The notes under the pieces were generated by a model. The model worked only from the letters and a program-made list of their open reading frames with translations. It was not told where the DNA came from and searched no databases. Of a stretch of 64,000 bases of DNA, positions 46,211 through 59,929 are shown piece after piece (the stretch's first letter is position 1; each line of letters starts with the position of its first letter). The stretch is from Heterocephalus glaber (taxonomy: Eukaryota; Chordata; Mammalia; Rodentia; Bathyergidae): positions 35,467,558 to 35,531,557 of the forward strand of contig NW_004624730.1 in the NCBI RefSeq assembly GCF_000247695.1, read 5' to 3'. The position numbers and the translations under genes are program-made.

Positions 46211-48030
46211 CAATACACTCTGTGATGGGAGTGGAAAAAAACTGAAATAACCACAAATTCTAAATAGACCTATTGCTATGATAATTGCCACAGCAAATGC
46301 AACACTTCAAAGTATTTCCAAACAGTAACCATTTACTTGAGTTCTGGATCTAAAATAGCACCATCCTAATCTTATCAACTTGAGCCTGAGAAAGAAACAA
46401 AATGAGAGACATGTTTGCTCTTACTGCTCATGCAATCCCACTCACCGGTTCATGACTGAAGAATGTTGAATGTTGGGTTTTGATAAGTTGAAATCAGTAG
46501 TGACAAATGAGACAGTGTAGTCAGAAATAAACAATCATGAAGGAAATAAAAACGTTGCAAGTTCATAAGGAAAGAGGGAAAGGAAATTACCAAGATCTAG
46601 AAAATCTTGAAATAGGAAACTGGGTGTGTGTAGAACATGTTTGTTGCATATAAAAGAAAAATTTATGTAGAACTCTACTTTAAGCTTTTGTTAAAATAAC
46701 CCTAAATTTTGTAAGCTAAGATTAAACTTTTTAAGGTTTTATTTTTTCTGTCAAGACACACTAATGCTAACTATTCTTTTACAACCTATTTTTTCTCTAA
46801 AATATAAACTATTTTCATTTCCTACATTTCAGTTATTATTGTGTGTGTTGTACCATGATTCAATTCTGTTGCTTCAGATAAAACATTCAACCAGAAAATG
46901 GGAAAACCCCTCTCACATAGGAGTATATCATAGCAATGAGAGAATTTGGCTCCCTAAGGTTTTCATACCTAGAATAATATTAATTTTATATAGATTTTGT
47001 GAAACTTTACTACAAGTGAAGAATAAATGTTTTCTCAAGGTTAGAGTGCTGTGTGTGGATATAGGGAAAACGAATCATTTGAATCAGCATTTATGATTTT
47101 TGTTAAATGGTATCTATGAACAGACTTTTACTTTTTATCACTTAAGGTTTGAAATACATTATATTATCCTTCTAACATTTCTAATTGAATGGTAAGTCCT
47201 ATAAACATATCTTCAACCTCAGTCTACACTCTAGTTACTATGAAGAGAAGCTGTCACCTAAACTCTAAATATACCATATATACAAATGCACACACATACC
47301 TACATTATTTGAAAGAACTCCACAGTGAAATTTTTTAAACCTGGTTATAATTGGCAATATGAATAGTTGGAAGTTAGCAGTGACTTTGCCTGAACACAAA
47401 ACATTTAAACATTAATGATGGTAGAACTCTAATTAGTAAAAATTTAATTGGATGTATGCAACATGGGATAATGAGAAGAGTTCAAGCATATTTAATTTTT
47501 AATCCAAACTCAAACTCTGAAGTAGAAAACCAACTAAAGCCAATCACTGTAAATCATTGTAAAAGGTAGACTGACACATTTTAAAGACTACCCTATTAGT
47601 CCACAGAATGAATTGATGTCACAAATCAAACAGAGTAATATATTCTCTCATTTTACACACATACACATAAAATGCAATTATTTAAAATAAAGACAAAGAT
47701 TTGATATGGAAGGACAGACAAGTGTATATGGAAAAATTGATCCAAAGGAATATAGTTTGAAAATGAATTGAATTTTATTATATGCAGATAAGCATCCATA
47801 GCAAACCATACATCAAGCCGGAGAAACCTAGAAAGCAGCAAATGTAAAAAGAGACATGTCAGGAATAGTGCCCAGTTTCACTGAATCTGATACCCAGGGC
47901 AACGTGATATCGGAGTCAAAAAGGTCAGTGTCATTTCAGGGAATATTTGTTACAGAGAAGTCAATAGCCCCTCTCCGTACACATGATACTGAAACCACAC
48001 CCAGAGCCTGGAGGGCAAAGGTTCTGTTGA
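46211..48030. other. Unassigned AT-rich DNA
   Basis: No repeat family or coding signature recognised. The 110-codon frame at 46764-47096 has no domain. Confidence 0.35.
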
Positions 48031-48165
48031 GAGTGGCTCACAGTCCTGGCTCTCTAGTATCATCATCTAGGGAACTTTAAGATCCTGATGCATAGGCCCG
48101 GACATTAGGATTTCAACTGAATTGATCAGGACTAAGCCTCGGAATGAGGGTGTTTAAAACTGCCT
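48031..48165 (+). mobile_element. MER5A hAT element
   Basis: 'agtggctcacagtcctggctctctagtatcatcatctagggaactttaag', 'ctgatgcataggcccggac' and 'gaatgagggtgtttaaaactgcc' follow MER5A order. Confidence 0.72.
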
Positions 48166-49229
48166 CAGATTTGGAAAAACCTTGGAGTACTTTTTTTTTC
48201 TTGTCCTTAATTGGTTCTAGCTTTAGCCAATTGACAGGTGTGTATCTTTTTCTTTAAAGTGAGTGTAACTTTGTGGTCTTCTCTGATATTTTTTAAAGTA
48301 GAAATGTGATATCTGCACACGGCATAAGCAAAAAAAATGTCAAAATTTGGGTAAGTCAGAGATACAATACCTTAAGCACCACAATCAGGTTTGCAGTGCC
48401 TCTGTCTCCTCTGCATTGTGGACAGTTTTATGGTAATATTGAGCATTGAAAAAGTGTGGCTTTGTGGCTTCTCAGTAGAGCCTCTATTTCAGTCAGGCCA
48501 TAGCAGTACAAGGAGCATAATTGTACCAAGCACTTAAAATAGGACTTAATCAAGTATGAATTGCATCAGTTGATGTTCTTAGTAGCAAGGGAAATAACTA
48601 TCTTAGCCAGAGAAAGAATTCTTAAAAGGCTACTTTCCAGAAAGCTAAGAACCAAGCTTGATGCTGCAAAATAGGGTAATTGCCTTCAGCCAACCCTCAG
48701 AACTGTCCCAAGAGAATCCCACTGCTCCTGGGCATGGATTTGGCCATGTACCCAGCACTTGCACTGTTAGCATCCCTAATCCCAGTGGCCTAACCATGTG
48801 ACTAGATCCCCACTCCTGCTGCCATCCAGGCCATACCTGAGCCCTCACATCCCTGCTTCTGTGTCACTAGCACTGAATCTAAACTAGCAAAGCCCGGTTG
48901 TATGTCTGTCCCTGACTCCTTGGGAGCCTGGTGGAGGCCACATTTGGCACCTTTGCTTCCACATTGAGACATGCTCTCTATCTCCCATTAAAACTCTTAA
49001 GATGTGGAATTATTCAAACCGAAAAGTGCTTTGTTTGCTGAGAAATCAAAAAAGAACCATAAAAATACTTTGAGAATCTTTTTTATTTTCCTGGAACTAA
49101 GCAAAGCCATAGGATATTATTTGGTCTGTATTTTACTTCTGTGACCGCAATTTGCTTTATCTGAGATGAGACTTAACTTCAGGGTCCCCCGTTCATTTCA
49201 GTCTATCTTAGTTGCATCAATATCTCAGG
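48166..49229. other. Unassigned DNA
   Basis: 48600-48880 has GC-balanced composition and may be an old unrecognised repeat. No gene signature. Confidence 0.3.
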
Positions 49230-49353
49230 CATACAAATATTTCACTTTCTTTTTTTTTTTTTTTTTGGTACCGGGGATCGAACTCAGGTCCTTCTGCTTG
49301 CAAGGCAGGCGGTGAAACCACTGAGCTAGATCCCCGGCCCATACAAATATTTT
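49230..49353 (-). mobile_element. Young ID SINE, antisense
   Basis: The body at 49243-49339, reverse-complemented, starts GGGCCGGGGATCTAGCTCAG with perfect A box and B box (GAGTTCGATCC), ends CCCCGGTACC and has a tail of about 17 A. Duplications catacaaatattt (49230-49242, starting again at 49340) are intact. It is the best-preserved ID in the window. Confidence 0.95.
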
Positions 49354-50523
49354 ATTAAGCACTAAAGCAAAGTTGCTCGGCTCATGAAGACATATTGACT
49401 GATGCTAGCTCCCCACACCATGCTAGGGTATTTTCCTATATCTAAAATTTGCCAAGTTTAAGTAGATATCACATGTTGCAAAATATTAATGCATCTTTAA
49501 TTATATTTGGAATATGAAATAATCCATGCCCATTATTATACTCTGGACATTTACTCTAAATTTTCCATTTTGCATCGTAAGTAGATCTCATTTTTAGAGG
49601 ACACATATCCCAAGTAAATACCAGGAAACTATGAGGCTTAGCATGTTTCTGTGGCCTTGAAATCTTAACTTGCCCACAACACAAAAGCTTGTGCTTGTTC
49701 AAAGACATCTCTGATTTCCCTGCCTGTGATCCTTAGGTTATTCCTAAAATGTTTTCTGGTTCTGTAAATGAAGGCTCCTTCTACCATTTGTTGGCAGACA
49801 TTTTGAAAAGTTAATGTATACACTTTCAGGAAAAAATGAATAGTATGATTGCAAACTTATAAAGTCACTATTTAGTAACCTAGCCTTGTTCTGACAGATG
49901 AACTCAAATGTTCTCATGGGATATATTAGCTTATTTTATCAAATACAAAATCAAACAAATCTTCAGCCAAGCTTTCAGAGTTGTTTCTTTCAGTGGGAAC
50001 TTTTTCATGAGAAGGAGGTAAATAATAATAATAAAAAAATACAAGAGCCAGCACTCAGTTCAACCATAAAACAAATACAAAGTAGGCAATTCCAATGTAA
50101 CAGAAATCATTTTGGATATGGAACCCCGCATTCTCACAAATAGCCTTCCTAATACAAAACTCTAATATTCTCCTTGAGGAACAAAAGACAAAATCGCATC
50201 AAAGAATATTTCTAAATGCAAAAGGTTCTGGCTTTAAGCAAAGAATAGTCACAAATAGGACTTTCATGAGTTACCAGACCCGAGTCTATGCATATTTCTG
50301 TGGAAAAGGTGCATTGTTTTCCACATCTCAAGAAAAGTTAAGAAACAATGCTCTAGAAAATGAAGTGAAGCATTGTTCCAAGGGTAGGTTCTTTGCCTAC
50401 CACCAGCCAGCCATCTAATTCAAGCAATTAGAGAAAAAGTTGATTTTTCAAATTCAAGATTTGTCTGGAGTTCTATTTTCTATATTTCTGAGGTATGAAA
50501 ACACAAACTCCCAACAACTTTAT
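49354..50523. other. Unassigned DNA
   Basis: No repeat or gene recognised. Confidence 0.4.
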
Positions 50524-50730
50524 CTTAAAGGAATTTTTTTTGGCAGTACTGAAGACTGAACCCAAGGGCCTTCACATTGAGCTACATCACTAGCCCTTTT
50601 ATTCTATTTTGAAATAAAATTTCACTAAGTTGCCAATGCTGGGCTTGTATTTGGGACCCTCCTGCCTCAGTCTCTCAGAATGCTAGAATTACAGGGATGT
50701 GCCACCATGCCAAGCTTAAAGGGATGTTTT
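50524..50730 (-). mobile_element. B4-type SINE (B1 + ID fusion), antisense
   Basis: On the minus strand it opens with a B1 part (agcttggcatggtggcacat...), followed by an ID part containing 'gggctagtgatgtagctca' and a short A-tail. This is the chimeric B1-ID arrangement. Imperfect duplications cttaaaggaattttt / cttaaagggatgtttt flank it. Confidence 0.85.
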
Positions 50731-51499
50731 ATAAAGGACTGAATTATTCTTCCATGCTTTCCAGAACATTATATTTAGTGCTCCTGGGTGGGGCACCCTC
50801 ACCACCCCTTAAGTGCTGCACCATCAACATGGTGGCCAATACAACAAACAGATGCCTCCCTCTTCAGTAGGAACCATCATCATACAGAAGAATATCATAT
50901 ATCCAAGATATTCAAGCGATATGAATGGCATTTTAAAAACTTTAAAACAATAATCAGCAGTTTAAAAGCCTAAAGGTACAGTACTGATATTTTCCATTGT
51001 ATTTTCACCACATAGAGTTGACATTAGATGTGGCTACATAGTTTTTTGTTCTGAACATTTAAATCTTATTTTACTATCCAGATAACTCAGTGTTTATCAG
51101 CCTGTGATTATGAGTCACAACCCAATTAATCATTTAGCCTGCTTTACAAAAAGAAATTAGTCCCTCTCAAAGTGTCCTCTGCTATTTTTAGGAATCCTCT
51201 ACAATACCAGTGTACTTTGTCCATGATACTACTACACTAACATTTCCCAATTATCTCTGGAATACTAGACCTATGAGATCCCTTGAAAAAATGGAATTCA
51301 AAGTCTTGGAAATGTTACATCTATGTTCCCCTTTTAGGAATAGAGCATGCACATCCATACAATATACAGGCTGAGAAATCCCAATTATTCTTTAGTTTTA
51401 GAGTTACTTAACTCCTGACTCAGAAAAGGAAGTTTATTCACGTTTACTCCCAGCTATCACATTCTGTGACTTTTAGAACATTGGCTTGTGACAAATATC
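50731..51499. other. Unassigned DNA
   Basis: No repeat or gene recognised. Confidence 0.4.
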
Positions 51500-51595
51500 A
51501 GCTGTTCCACGAAAGAGATGAGGAAATGAAGGCATGAAGCAGTTAATTACTTATTCAACATCATCTTGGGTGGATGTAATAAATCTGGAACTCCA
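51500..51595 (+). mobile_element. MIR SINE fragment
   Basis: 'gagatgaggaaatgaaggcatgaagcagttaattacttattcaacatcatcttgg' resembles the MIR core in plus orientation. Confidence 0.5.
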
Positions 51596-54279
51596 AAGTT
51601 TTTCTTTTACCCCCTGCTAGAGGTTATCAAATTGCCACAAGAACCTTGGACAGTCATATATTATCTGCCATCCAAATACAGCAGCACATTTGGGTTATAA
51701 GAAGAGCAACTGTAGGGAAAGTTCCCCAAGTCACGGGATTTCTCCCAAGTTCCTGGTCTTATTGTATTACACATATATCTTAGTCAGGCCAGTAAACTGA
51801 ATTCACCGATTCACACCCAAATTATGTGCCCGCCTTTCTCAATTCACACCAATTATGACAGCAAATCCCCTGAAAATTTCAAGAAATTGTGAAGTTTAAT
51901 GAGTCAAAGCAATAAAATGTGTGTGAGCCATATATTTATGGTTTGTAAGAATTTTTAAAAACCCTGTACAAGTATAAAATTACTCATCACCTTATGGAAC
52001 AGGAAATATATCAATCGCAATTTGATTTGCTCAAAAACTCATTAGGTTTCATTATACTTCTAATAAACCATTCAGGGTATTAATGGAATTTAGATGTAAA
52101 TGTATTATATTTTCATATAAATGGAACATTATATTGCCAACTTTAAACAGTTTAGCTGGTTTTTATTTATTTTTGAGATTTCGGGAAGCAGGCAAATTCT
52201 TGGAAACAAATGAAACTTTCTCTATTAGTAAAAAAAAAAAAGTATTATGTCTTGAGGGGCAGAGTCCTCCAGCGTAGGATGAAAGAGATGCCATAATTTC
52301 ACACACAAAAACTAAGAAAAATAAAATGATAATTTATTAAAGATAAGCAAACACACTTAAAACTCTCTGAATGATGAAGACATTTCCACAGGTAAGTAGA
52401 GCCTAATTTCTATTGTCCAGGAACTTCCTTAAGTAGTTTGTGCCTTTCTAAAGTTTCTCTTGCATCCTTTTAACTTTCAAAAGTCAGTCCTGACTGGGAC
52501 AAGGTTTCTCTTGCCTGTTTTCCAGCATAGATCATTTTCTTCTCCCAGAGGTAGAATTGTATGCATTTGTCTGACTCAACTTTAGAAAATCTCCATTCCA
52601 TGTAAATCCCAGATTTTGAGCAGCCCCCTCAGCCTCCTCACCAGGCTCCTGATGGTTCCTTCTCCTGAAACCACTCAGTACCCTTGTGGCTTGAGTTCTT
52701 TATCCCTCTTTAATCTTTCCTCACAGTTGCCTCTTGGTTTTCAACATAAGTGTCTTAAAAACAGTTGACCAACCAACTGTGTACTTATGAATTTCCCATT
52801 TGTAAAGGCCCTTTCCCTACCATTTCTTTCATCCACCCCTCAGATTTTTTTTGAGGATCTCCAGTAGCAGAGGACACAGAAAGTGTTGAAACATGACTCC
52901 TGGTCCACAGGACCTCTGTGTAGCAGAAGACATTGTATCCAAAATAATTACAACATCACGGGACACACACAGCACCAGAGATGCTGAGAGAAAAGGGACT
53001 ACTCTACTGGGAGAGAGAGAGATCTTTTTGAAGGGACTGGGTCCTGAAAGGGGGATGAAGGTTTTGCAGTCTGAGGATCAGAGCACACATGCACCTAAGG
53101 CAGTAGCATGTTTTAATTGATACATAGGATAGCTACTTTTTCATAAAGGCCAATAAAGTTTTGAAAGTGCAAATATAGTCAACCTCAAAATCTCTGTGAG
53201 AAAAATTTACACTTTCTGGCCAAAGGAAGGACATCAATCATCTTTTGAAATCCTTTCCACCTTACCTCACTGTCCTGTCAGGAACCTCTCCACACCTTCA
53301 CCAACTGTGATTCAAATAGGTTATCCCTTCTCCGAAGTTCTCAGGCTTACCTGTTAACATCCTTCCTTCACACCTGATAAATGAGCTAGCAATTTATTCT
53401 TGTGGAAATACAGCTGTAAAGGTTCATAAATAATGAATTAAAACTTGCAGTTGGACTCTGGGTTAAAATCGTTGTGAGGACTATTGGCAGAACACTCAGT
53501 CATTGCTTATGAGGGAACATGGTTCCACTATGTTCACTTGTAACGTGGGAATTTTCCAGGTATCTGTGGATAGGACAATAACAAAAATGTTTGAATGTCT
53601 GGTATTATGTACTGTAGTTTTATGGACTATAGTTTATCTATGCATCTTGATTTTCCTCAAAAACAAAAATTAAACATAGATAAAACTTTTGTTTCTCCTC
53701 TCCTCCATCTCTCCTTTATTTTCCCAACAAACTGGGAGCCAGTGATCCCCGAATCTGGTCCAGTCCAACCTCCAACCATCACACTCCTCTGCTTCCCCCA
53801 TAATAAAATTTTCCCTTTGACCATTCCAATCCTATTTCACTACTTCTGCCTCTTAAACATCCCTAATGACTCTGGTGTTCCATGAAAGCTTCGTATTTCA
53901 TACTGCCCTATATACTGATCCAGACCACCATTCTTCTTGTCAAGCCTTCTTCTCTCTCTTAGATCTGGATGCAGTTAATTTACCAAATATCTCTTAAACT
54001 ACTCTGCACCCTGACTGGTGTGAAGCACTGGGGCTTAGCCCTATCCCAACCTTCAGAGAATTTTCAATCCTGCTGGGAAGTCAGAAAAGGACACAATCAC
54101 ATTTTATTAGAAGATGAACTAGGTATCTGAGGTACACCGCCAGGATATGAGATGTGATATGAGATGAGATTGACCATGAGGCTCATGTCTGCTTCCTAAA
54201 GCACCACACCATATGAACAGCACACATCTTCTTCTCCTTGGGGTTTTCAGAACCTAATCTGCCCCTAAAAGTGGCCCCT
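51596..54279. other. Unassigned DNA; possible L2 at 53690-54120
   Basis: 53690-53900 is pyrimidine-rich with plus-strand L2-like wording. 53985-54115 resembles an inverted L2 end ('ctctgcaccctgactggtgtgaagcactggggctt'). No gene signature. Confidence 0.3.
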
Positions 54280-54960
54280 TCACAGCTTAAGGATTTCCAG
54301 CAATATCACCACTCTTCTCCTAGGAAGTAAAGTTCAAAACCTTGAGAATAATCTTCTTTTTTTCTTTACTTCCTATTTGGTTTTCCACACATTGATGAGT
54401 GAATGAATGTTTGAAATCACTATTTTTCATGAGTTTACCTTATTCAAAAGCCTCTAATGAATTCCTTTCACTCTCAAAATATAATAAATTTTAACCTAGA
54501 TTTAAGTTTCTCCATAATTTTATCCCTTACCTCATCTCAGCTACCTCTACTATGCACCTTTATCACATTTGTGTAACACCCATGGTTTTCAATGTGTCCT
54601 CTCAAAACATTTTTATAAGTATCTTTTTTGATCTACCACAAAATTGATAAGATAGATAGGAAATGCATCATTATTATCATTCTTTTTTTGTAAGATTTGA
54701 ACAAGATTCTGTGAAGCAATTCTGTCAGACCTTGTAGTTGTCAAGCCATTACTCCTTTCTGTTATGTCCCACTATGTGTGGTGTTTTGATTGTCACATAA
54801 GTGCAACACCAATGGTTTCATTTGTGAAACTCATTCTTGTCGAGTGTGAGTTTCTAATAGACAGGAAGATTTTTTTCTTTTTGGTAACTCCTCAGCACCT
54901 AGTACTGCACTATGCGTAGAAAAGACACCCAATAAATGTGTCTTGAATAAATGTTCTAAA
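54280..54960 (+). mobile_element. L2 LINE 3' half, first copy
   Basis: 'gcctctaatgaattcctttcactctcaaaatataataa', 'tctcagctacctctactatgcacc' and the terminus 'ctcctcagcacctagtactgcac...cccaataaatgtgtcttgaataaatg' are plus-strand L2. Confidence 0.65.
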
Positions 54961-55039
54961 CCATGAGGTTCTGCTTAGGGAAGTCACAATCCTACTCGCT
55001 GGCTTAAAATGCATCACTCTTAGCTCTTCTGAGATCCCT

Positions 55040-55540
55040 TTAACCTAAACTCATGACCATGAGTGATAAGACCTTCATCAACTTGCATTTGCCAATCCCT
55101 CTGACTCCATCCTCGCCTTCTCCCTCTTGCTTCCCAGGTCCAGCCACACTGGCCTTCTTCCTATTACTCAAGTTTGCTGAGTTCATCCTGCCTTGAAGCT
55201 TTGTTTCTGTTGCTTCCTCTAGCTGGAACTCTGCCCCAAGCTTCCCATGCCTAAACTCCTTGTCACCATTCACATCTCAGCAGAAATGCCAATCTCTTAA
55301 AAGCCTTTCCCAACCCTCTCCCTAGAGTGACCCCTTAGTGCTTCTGTCTTCCATTTTTCTGATGTATTTTCTTCTCAGAATGTGTCATAATCTAAACTTA
55401 GTCACTACTTATTTGTGTTTATTGCTTACCTCCTCGTCTATCATTACCTCAGTGGATCAGAGACTTTACCTCTTGTCCTCCCGGTACATAGATTAGGGCA
55501 ATGTCTATTTGTCCAATGAATGAATGAAGAATTAATAAAC
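55040..55540 (+). mobile_element. L2 LINE 3' half, second copy
   Basis: 'gtccagccacactggccttcttcc', 'cttgaagctttgtttctgttgcttcctctagctggaactctgcccc', 'tctcagcagaaatgcc', 'agcctttcccaaccctc' and the end 'tgtccaatgaatgaatgaa' are clear L2 order. Confidence 0.82.
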
Positions 55541-55625
55541 CTCCGTTGCCTCATCTATACAATCAAAGGGCTGGACTAGGTACCTTCTAAGGTCTCTCCC
55601 AGCCTAATGTTCTTTAATGAACCAA
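55541..55625 (-). mobile_element. MIR-family SINE, antisense
   Basis: 'cctcatctatacaatcaaagggctggactaggtaccttctaaggtctctcccagcctaatgttct' is the inverted 3' region of a MIR3-like element. Confidence 0.6.
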
Positions 55626-56796
55626 GTTCTTGTCTTTTCATGGAATCAGCTGAGGTTCCTTTATGGTTTTTCATTAGGTCATATTTTTTTTTTCTCTTGA
55701 CTTCAGTTCTCACATTGAGGAGATTCCCAAGTGTAGAGAGACAATATTGAGAAGAGATGAGAATAAGGTCAAACAATATAGTTCAGGTAAAGAACATCTT
55801 GTTTCATATTGTGATCCAGCTGCCTGTGCTGTCAGAGCTTTGTAACAGACTGCAATTCCCACAATCACATTTGCCATCTACTTTTTGTTTTTTAATATGT
55901 TTGCATTATTCTCCCAATATCTTGCTTTGTTTTCTTTCACCTTGATAAAAGTATTCCTAAGATAGTTATTATTTCTGAGTTTTCCTCAAGGTACAGTGTT
56001 TATTGCCTGAAAAATTGGTGCTCTTCAAATGGACAGCATTGGCACAGACATGATGGGACAAATACTTTAACTGTTAGTGACAATTAATAACACTGGGAGT
56101 GTTTGTGTATCATTCTCTTTATATGCTGAACATCCAGTTACTGATAATGTAATTATTCTTGGAAAATATTATTCTGTATCTGCTTTGGAGACACCAGACA
56201 CATAAGGTACAACAGTAAAGACTGAAACTAGTTATAAGTGCTCTCTGATCATTATGAACAATTACCAACTACTAATGGTGGTTCCAGTCACTGATGATTG
56301 CTGACCTTTACCTGGAATTGTCTTGAAAAACACAACCTGACACTGGATATTTCCTTCATCAAGAGTCCCCAGAAAACACATTTTTTAATTTGTTCAGAAG
56401 ATACTGAATATTTACCCATCATTTTAGCAGTTTTATACTTCCATTGTTTTGGGACCTCTTTTGCATCTTATGTACATAAAGATAAATTGAACAGTCTCCC
56501 CTTATAACCAGGCAAAGTCAAATGTCCTGATTGTTAGCAAAATGAAATGCTGGAAATGAAAGAAAACCTATTTAACGGTTTAGGCCCTTTTAGGTCAAAT
56601 TGTCCTCTCGGTAGATAGCAGCATTGCATTTTTCACTTGGGTTTAATTGTGTCATCATCTACTGGTTTGCACTTTTGGCTATGAAGATAGCAACTGAATC
56701 AGAATATAAGCCCATTCATAGCTTTATACAGCCTTTGCCCATATATGGTTATACTGCCATCTTAGATTTACACTTAATTAGCACTCCAAAGAACAC
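55626..56796. other. Unassigned DNA
   Basis: No repeat or gene recognised. Confidence 0.4.
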
Positions 56797-56822
56797 AGAC
56801 ACACACACACACTCACACACAA
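56797..56822 (+). repeat. Short (CA)n microsatellite
   Basis: CA units with GACA and TCA interruptions. Confidence 0.9.
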
Positions 56823-57169
56823 ATAGAAACTGAACTTAGATCAAAGTTTAACATTGTATTGTGGCCACTGTAGGCACAGGATGCACGCACACCTTGCATC
56901 AGAGCCACAGGGAAGAGGGGAGGAGGGTGGTAAGGATAGTGACCAAGGACAAAGGGTTCTAAGCCAGACCCCCTCTCTTGGATCCTCTACTTAGCATCTG
57001 CTTAAATCCCGGTTATTTGATTACAGAGATAAGATAAATGGATCCCTGAGGACTACATCAATTAAATTAATAACCTAGAATTTCAAGGACAAATATTCCC
57101 AAGTCAAAAGATTCAGAATAATGGAATATTTACAAAGAAACTGAAAATCTGCCTTCCAAAAATGAACTT

Positions 57170-57560
57170 TATAAAATAAAGCCCCCTCAAATATGCCAGA
57201 GTTAATTGATGATCATAAATAATGCTATAAAATACATTGTTATTAAATCTCTTTTCCTTTTAAAGAGGCTGAACAGAAACAAAAAAAACTATCAAGTCAA
57301 TTTCAAAGCTAAGATGTAAATATCATAATTAATTTTGCTGTGGGCCATTTTATTTTTTATGAAAGCTTCTCTACTGATAGGGAAATAATTTATGAAAATG
57401 CTTATTGCAGCCTGCTTCTTTGACATTATTGATCATTTACTTTATCACCTAGTTTATTTTCACCTTTAAGGGCATTTTAAGATCTGTTTTAAAATTTTAT
57501 TAGTACATCTTATTCCATATTACCTAAATATACAACCCAAATAAAGCTTAACATATTTTT
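57170..57560. other. Repeat-poor AT-rich block, candidate conserved noncoding element
   Basis: No repeat recognised. The segment 57320-57500 has many homeobox- and MEF2-like words (cataattaattttgc, ttattttttatg). Function is inferred only. Confidence 0.22.
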
Positions 57561-58029
57561 ATCACTTTAGAAAAGAAGCAATATGTTTCTCACACAATCT
57601 TTATCTTGGAGATTAACATATTTTTTCTCCTATTATTATTTCACTCATTTAAAAATAAATGTGCAAGTACCATGACAAAGAATAAAGCACTTAGCTTTTT
57701 CTTCCCCATACTGCTAATTCAACTCAAGGAAAACTTCTCTTTACATGATAAAGGAAACTATCACAACTCTTTTATGTATGTAAAATAACAAATAATAAGA
57801 AAATTATGAAAAATATTCTTTGGTGATTAGAGACAGATAATGCTAAAAATACAATAGGATATTAAAGATATATTTATAAAGGAAAATATAAAAGAAATTC
57901 AAAAAGTAGTGCCTGTCTTGTCTTTATTTCTAAGCTAGAAACTAAAAAGCAATTGCCAACCATGTCTATTGCCTTAATTTCTGCCTCCCTCAAAACATTG
58001 TCTAGCACAAGTTTAAAAACAGAACTTTC

Positions 58030-58165
58030 AAAGCTGTTATTCATCATTACTTTACAATGGAAAACCCAAAACTGGAGAGGAAATGAGTTGCCCAGGTTAA
58101 TTCAGCACTAGTGACCAGTCATGATTACTTCGAGCATTTAGGCTCCTACTTCCTCTCAGGCTCAT
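58030..58165 (+). mobile_element. MIR SINE, diverged
   Basis: 'tactttacaatggaaaacccaaaactggagaggaaatgagttgcccaggtt' matches the MIR core order. Confidence 0.5.
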
Positions 58166-58624
58166 ACATAATGGATGTGGAGCAGCTGAGCCAATAAACA
58201 TCCTTCTTTCAGAGTAAAAAATGGATTCTCTAAAGTACATCGCCCCATAGGCTATGGATTGCACAACTCCAAACTGTACCATTTATGTAGAATACAGTGC
58301 TAAACGGAAGCCCTGGGTATCGGGCATTGCCCTGTGTGTAGTAGCCTTGTTTTTGTGCTATGTCTCTTCTACTGCACCACACTCATGCTAGTTTAGTCTG
58401 AACTGTCCAGCAATCATTTTTCAGCTGTCTTTATTCTACTTACACAGTCCTCTCTGGCATTTAACCTATTATTCCCTTCATTTTAAGAAAGGAATTCTTT
58501 GTGTTAACCAAAATTATCAATTTTTATTCAATATTCAAAAAGCTATTTTAAAGCTATTAAGTTGTATAACTGAATTTCAAAGAGATTGTTATTGTTCCTC
58601 TAAGAGGTACAGAAAAAAGAACAT

Positions 58625-58830
58625 AGGTTAATGTCAAACAGACCTTCCTAGACATATAATCTTGAGCAAATTTCTTAACCTCTCAGTACCTCAGCTCCTT
58701 CTTTGGTGAGATGGAAGACTGATAAATTACCTTCATATCTTCTTGTAAAGACCAAAATGCTATGTATGAGAATTTAACATAGTACTTGGCACAATTTGTG
58801 TTCAGTGTATGCTATTGACTTTATTATTTT
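58625..58830 (-). mobile_element. MIR SINE, antisense
   Basis: 'cttgagcaaatttcttaacctctcagtacctcagctcc' through 'catagtacttggcacaatttgtgttcagtgtatgctattg' is the inverted MIR. Confidence 0.72.
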
Positions 58831-59929
58831 CGTTACCCTCATTTTGAGCAAATTTCAACACACCATTGTGCAGTTTCATGTATTTTTCTCAATTTGTCAA
58901 GTCGTGACATGCTCTTGCCATCTATGCCAGGATATCAGGAGCCATACAGGACTTACACCTGGCCTCATCTCCCCACAACAACATCAGGAAGCCCCTGTTT
59001 TGATAGCATGATAACAATTTGGTGGCACCTCCTCCCCTTGAGAGCACAGAGTAAGTCTGTGCCATTTTCATGCAGAACATTCAAGAAATCTATGGATAAG
59101 CAATAAGAGATCAATGCAGAAACTGAACCTGCAAGTTTGAAACTTGACAAGGCACCACACACACAATTTTAAATCTTTTCAAGTCCATTCAGTACAATGA
59201 GTTCACAGTTTGCAAATAAATAGCCTCAGTGTTTGCTTTTCCCTCACTACTTAGAAATAGGCCCTTTTTCTGGATAAATAGTCATTTCCCTTAGTGGAAT
59301 AACATATTTAACCTTGCTTCTGAGATATGTAACATCTCTACCTCACCTACAGAAAGAGAGCCTCCAATGATGGAGAAGGTGAGGGATCCAGCAATTTTGA
59401 GCACATGTGTTTTCCCCATAAAGCAGCACGTTTTTCAAGTTGATGTTGGCCAGGTTAAATTGATCAGGTCTTTGCTTACTGAGTTTAAAAAAGAAACTTC
59501 TGGACTATTTCAAGTAGAGCAGCAATCAGACAGGTGATAGCCCTGCCCTGGAGGAGTACTAACCATGGAGATATTTGTAGATGTAGGATGGGGTGTGTGG
59601 GTATTTTCTCTGCCAGGATGAGAATATGGCAAAGAAGACTGCTGGATATGCATGGCCATTTTATATCCAAATATGAGCTACTAGTGCTATTCAAATAGAG
59701 ATGAAAAATCTATCACTTCAGAGACAACTCCTTGAATGATTGCAGCTATTTATTCTAAAATGAAGTGTCTGAGACCATCATCTAGCCCTACTTTCCCCAA
59801 TTCCTAATGATCAGAAAGAAAGTATAGCTCTGAAGCTAAAGGCCATGCCAGTGAGGTCAAACTTGGTGCTTAAATGCAGTTCCTCCAACTCAACATGGTA
59901 CAGTTTTCCTACGGAAAACAAACTGAGTC
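58831..59929. other. Unassigned DNA
   Basis: No repeat or gene recognised. Confidence 0.4.

Noticed and set aside
52224..52235. A run as a possible retrocopy tail
   Set aside because: No AATAAA at the right distance and no flanking duplication.
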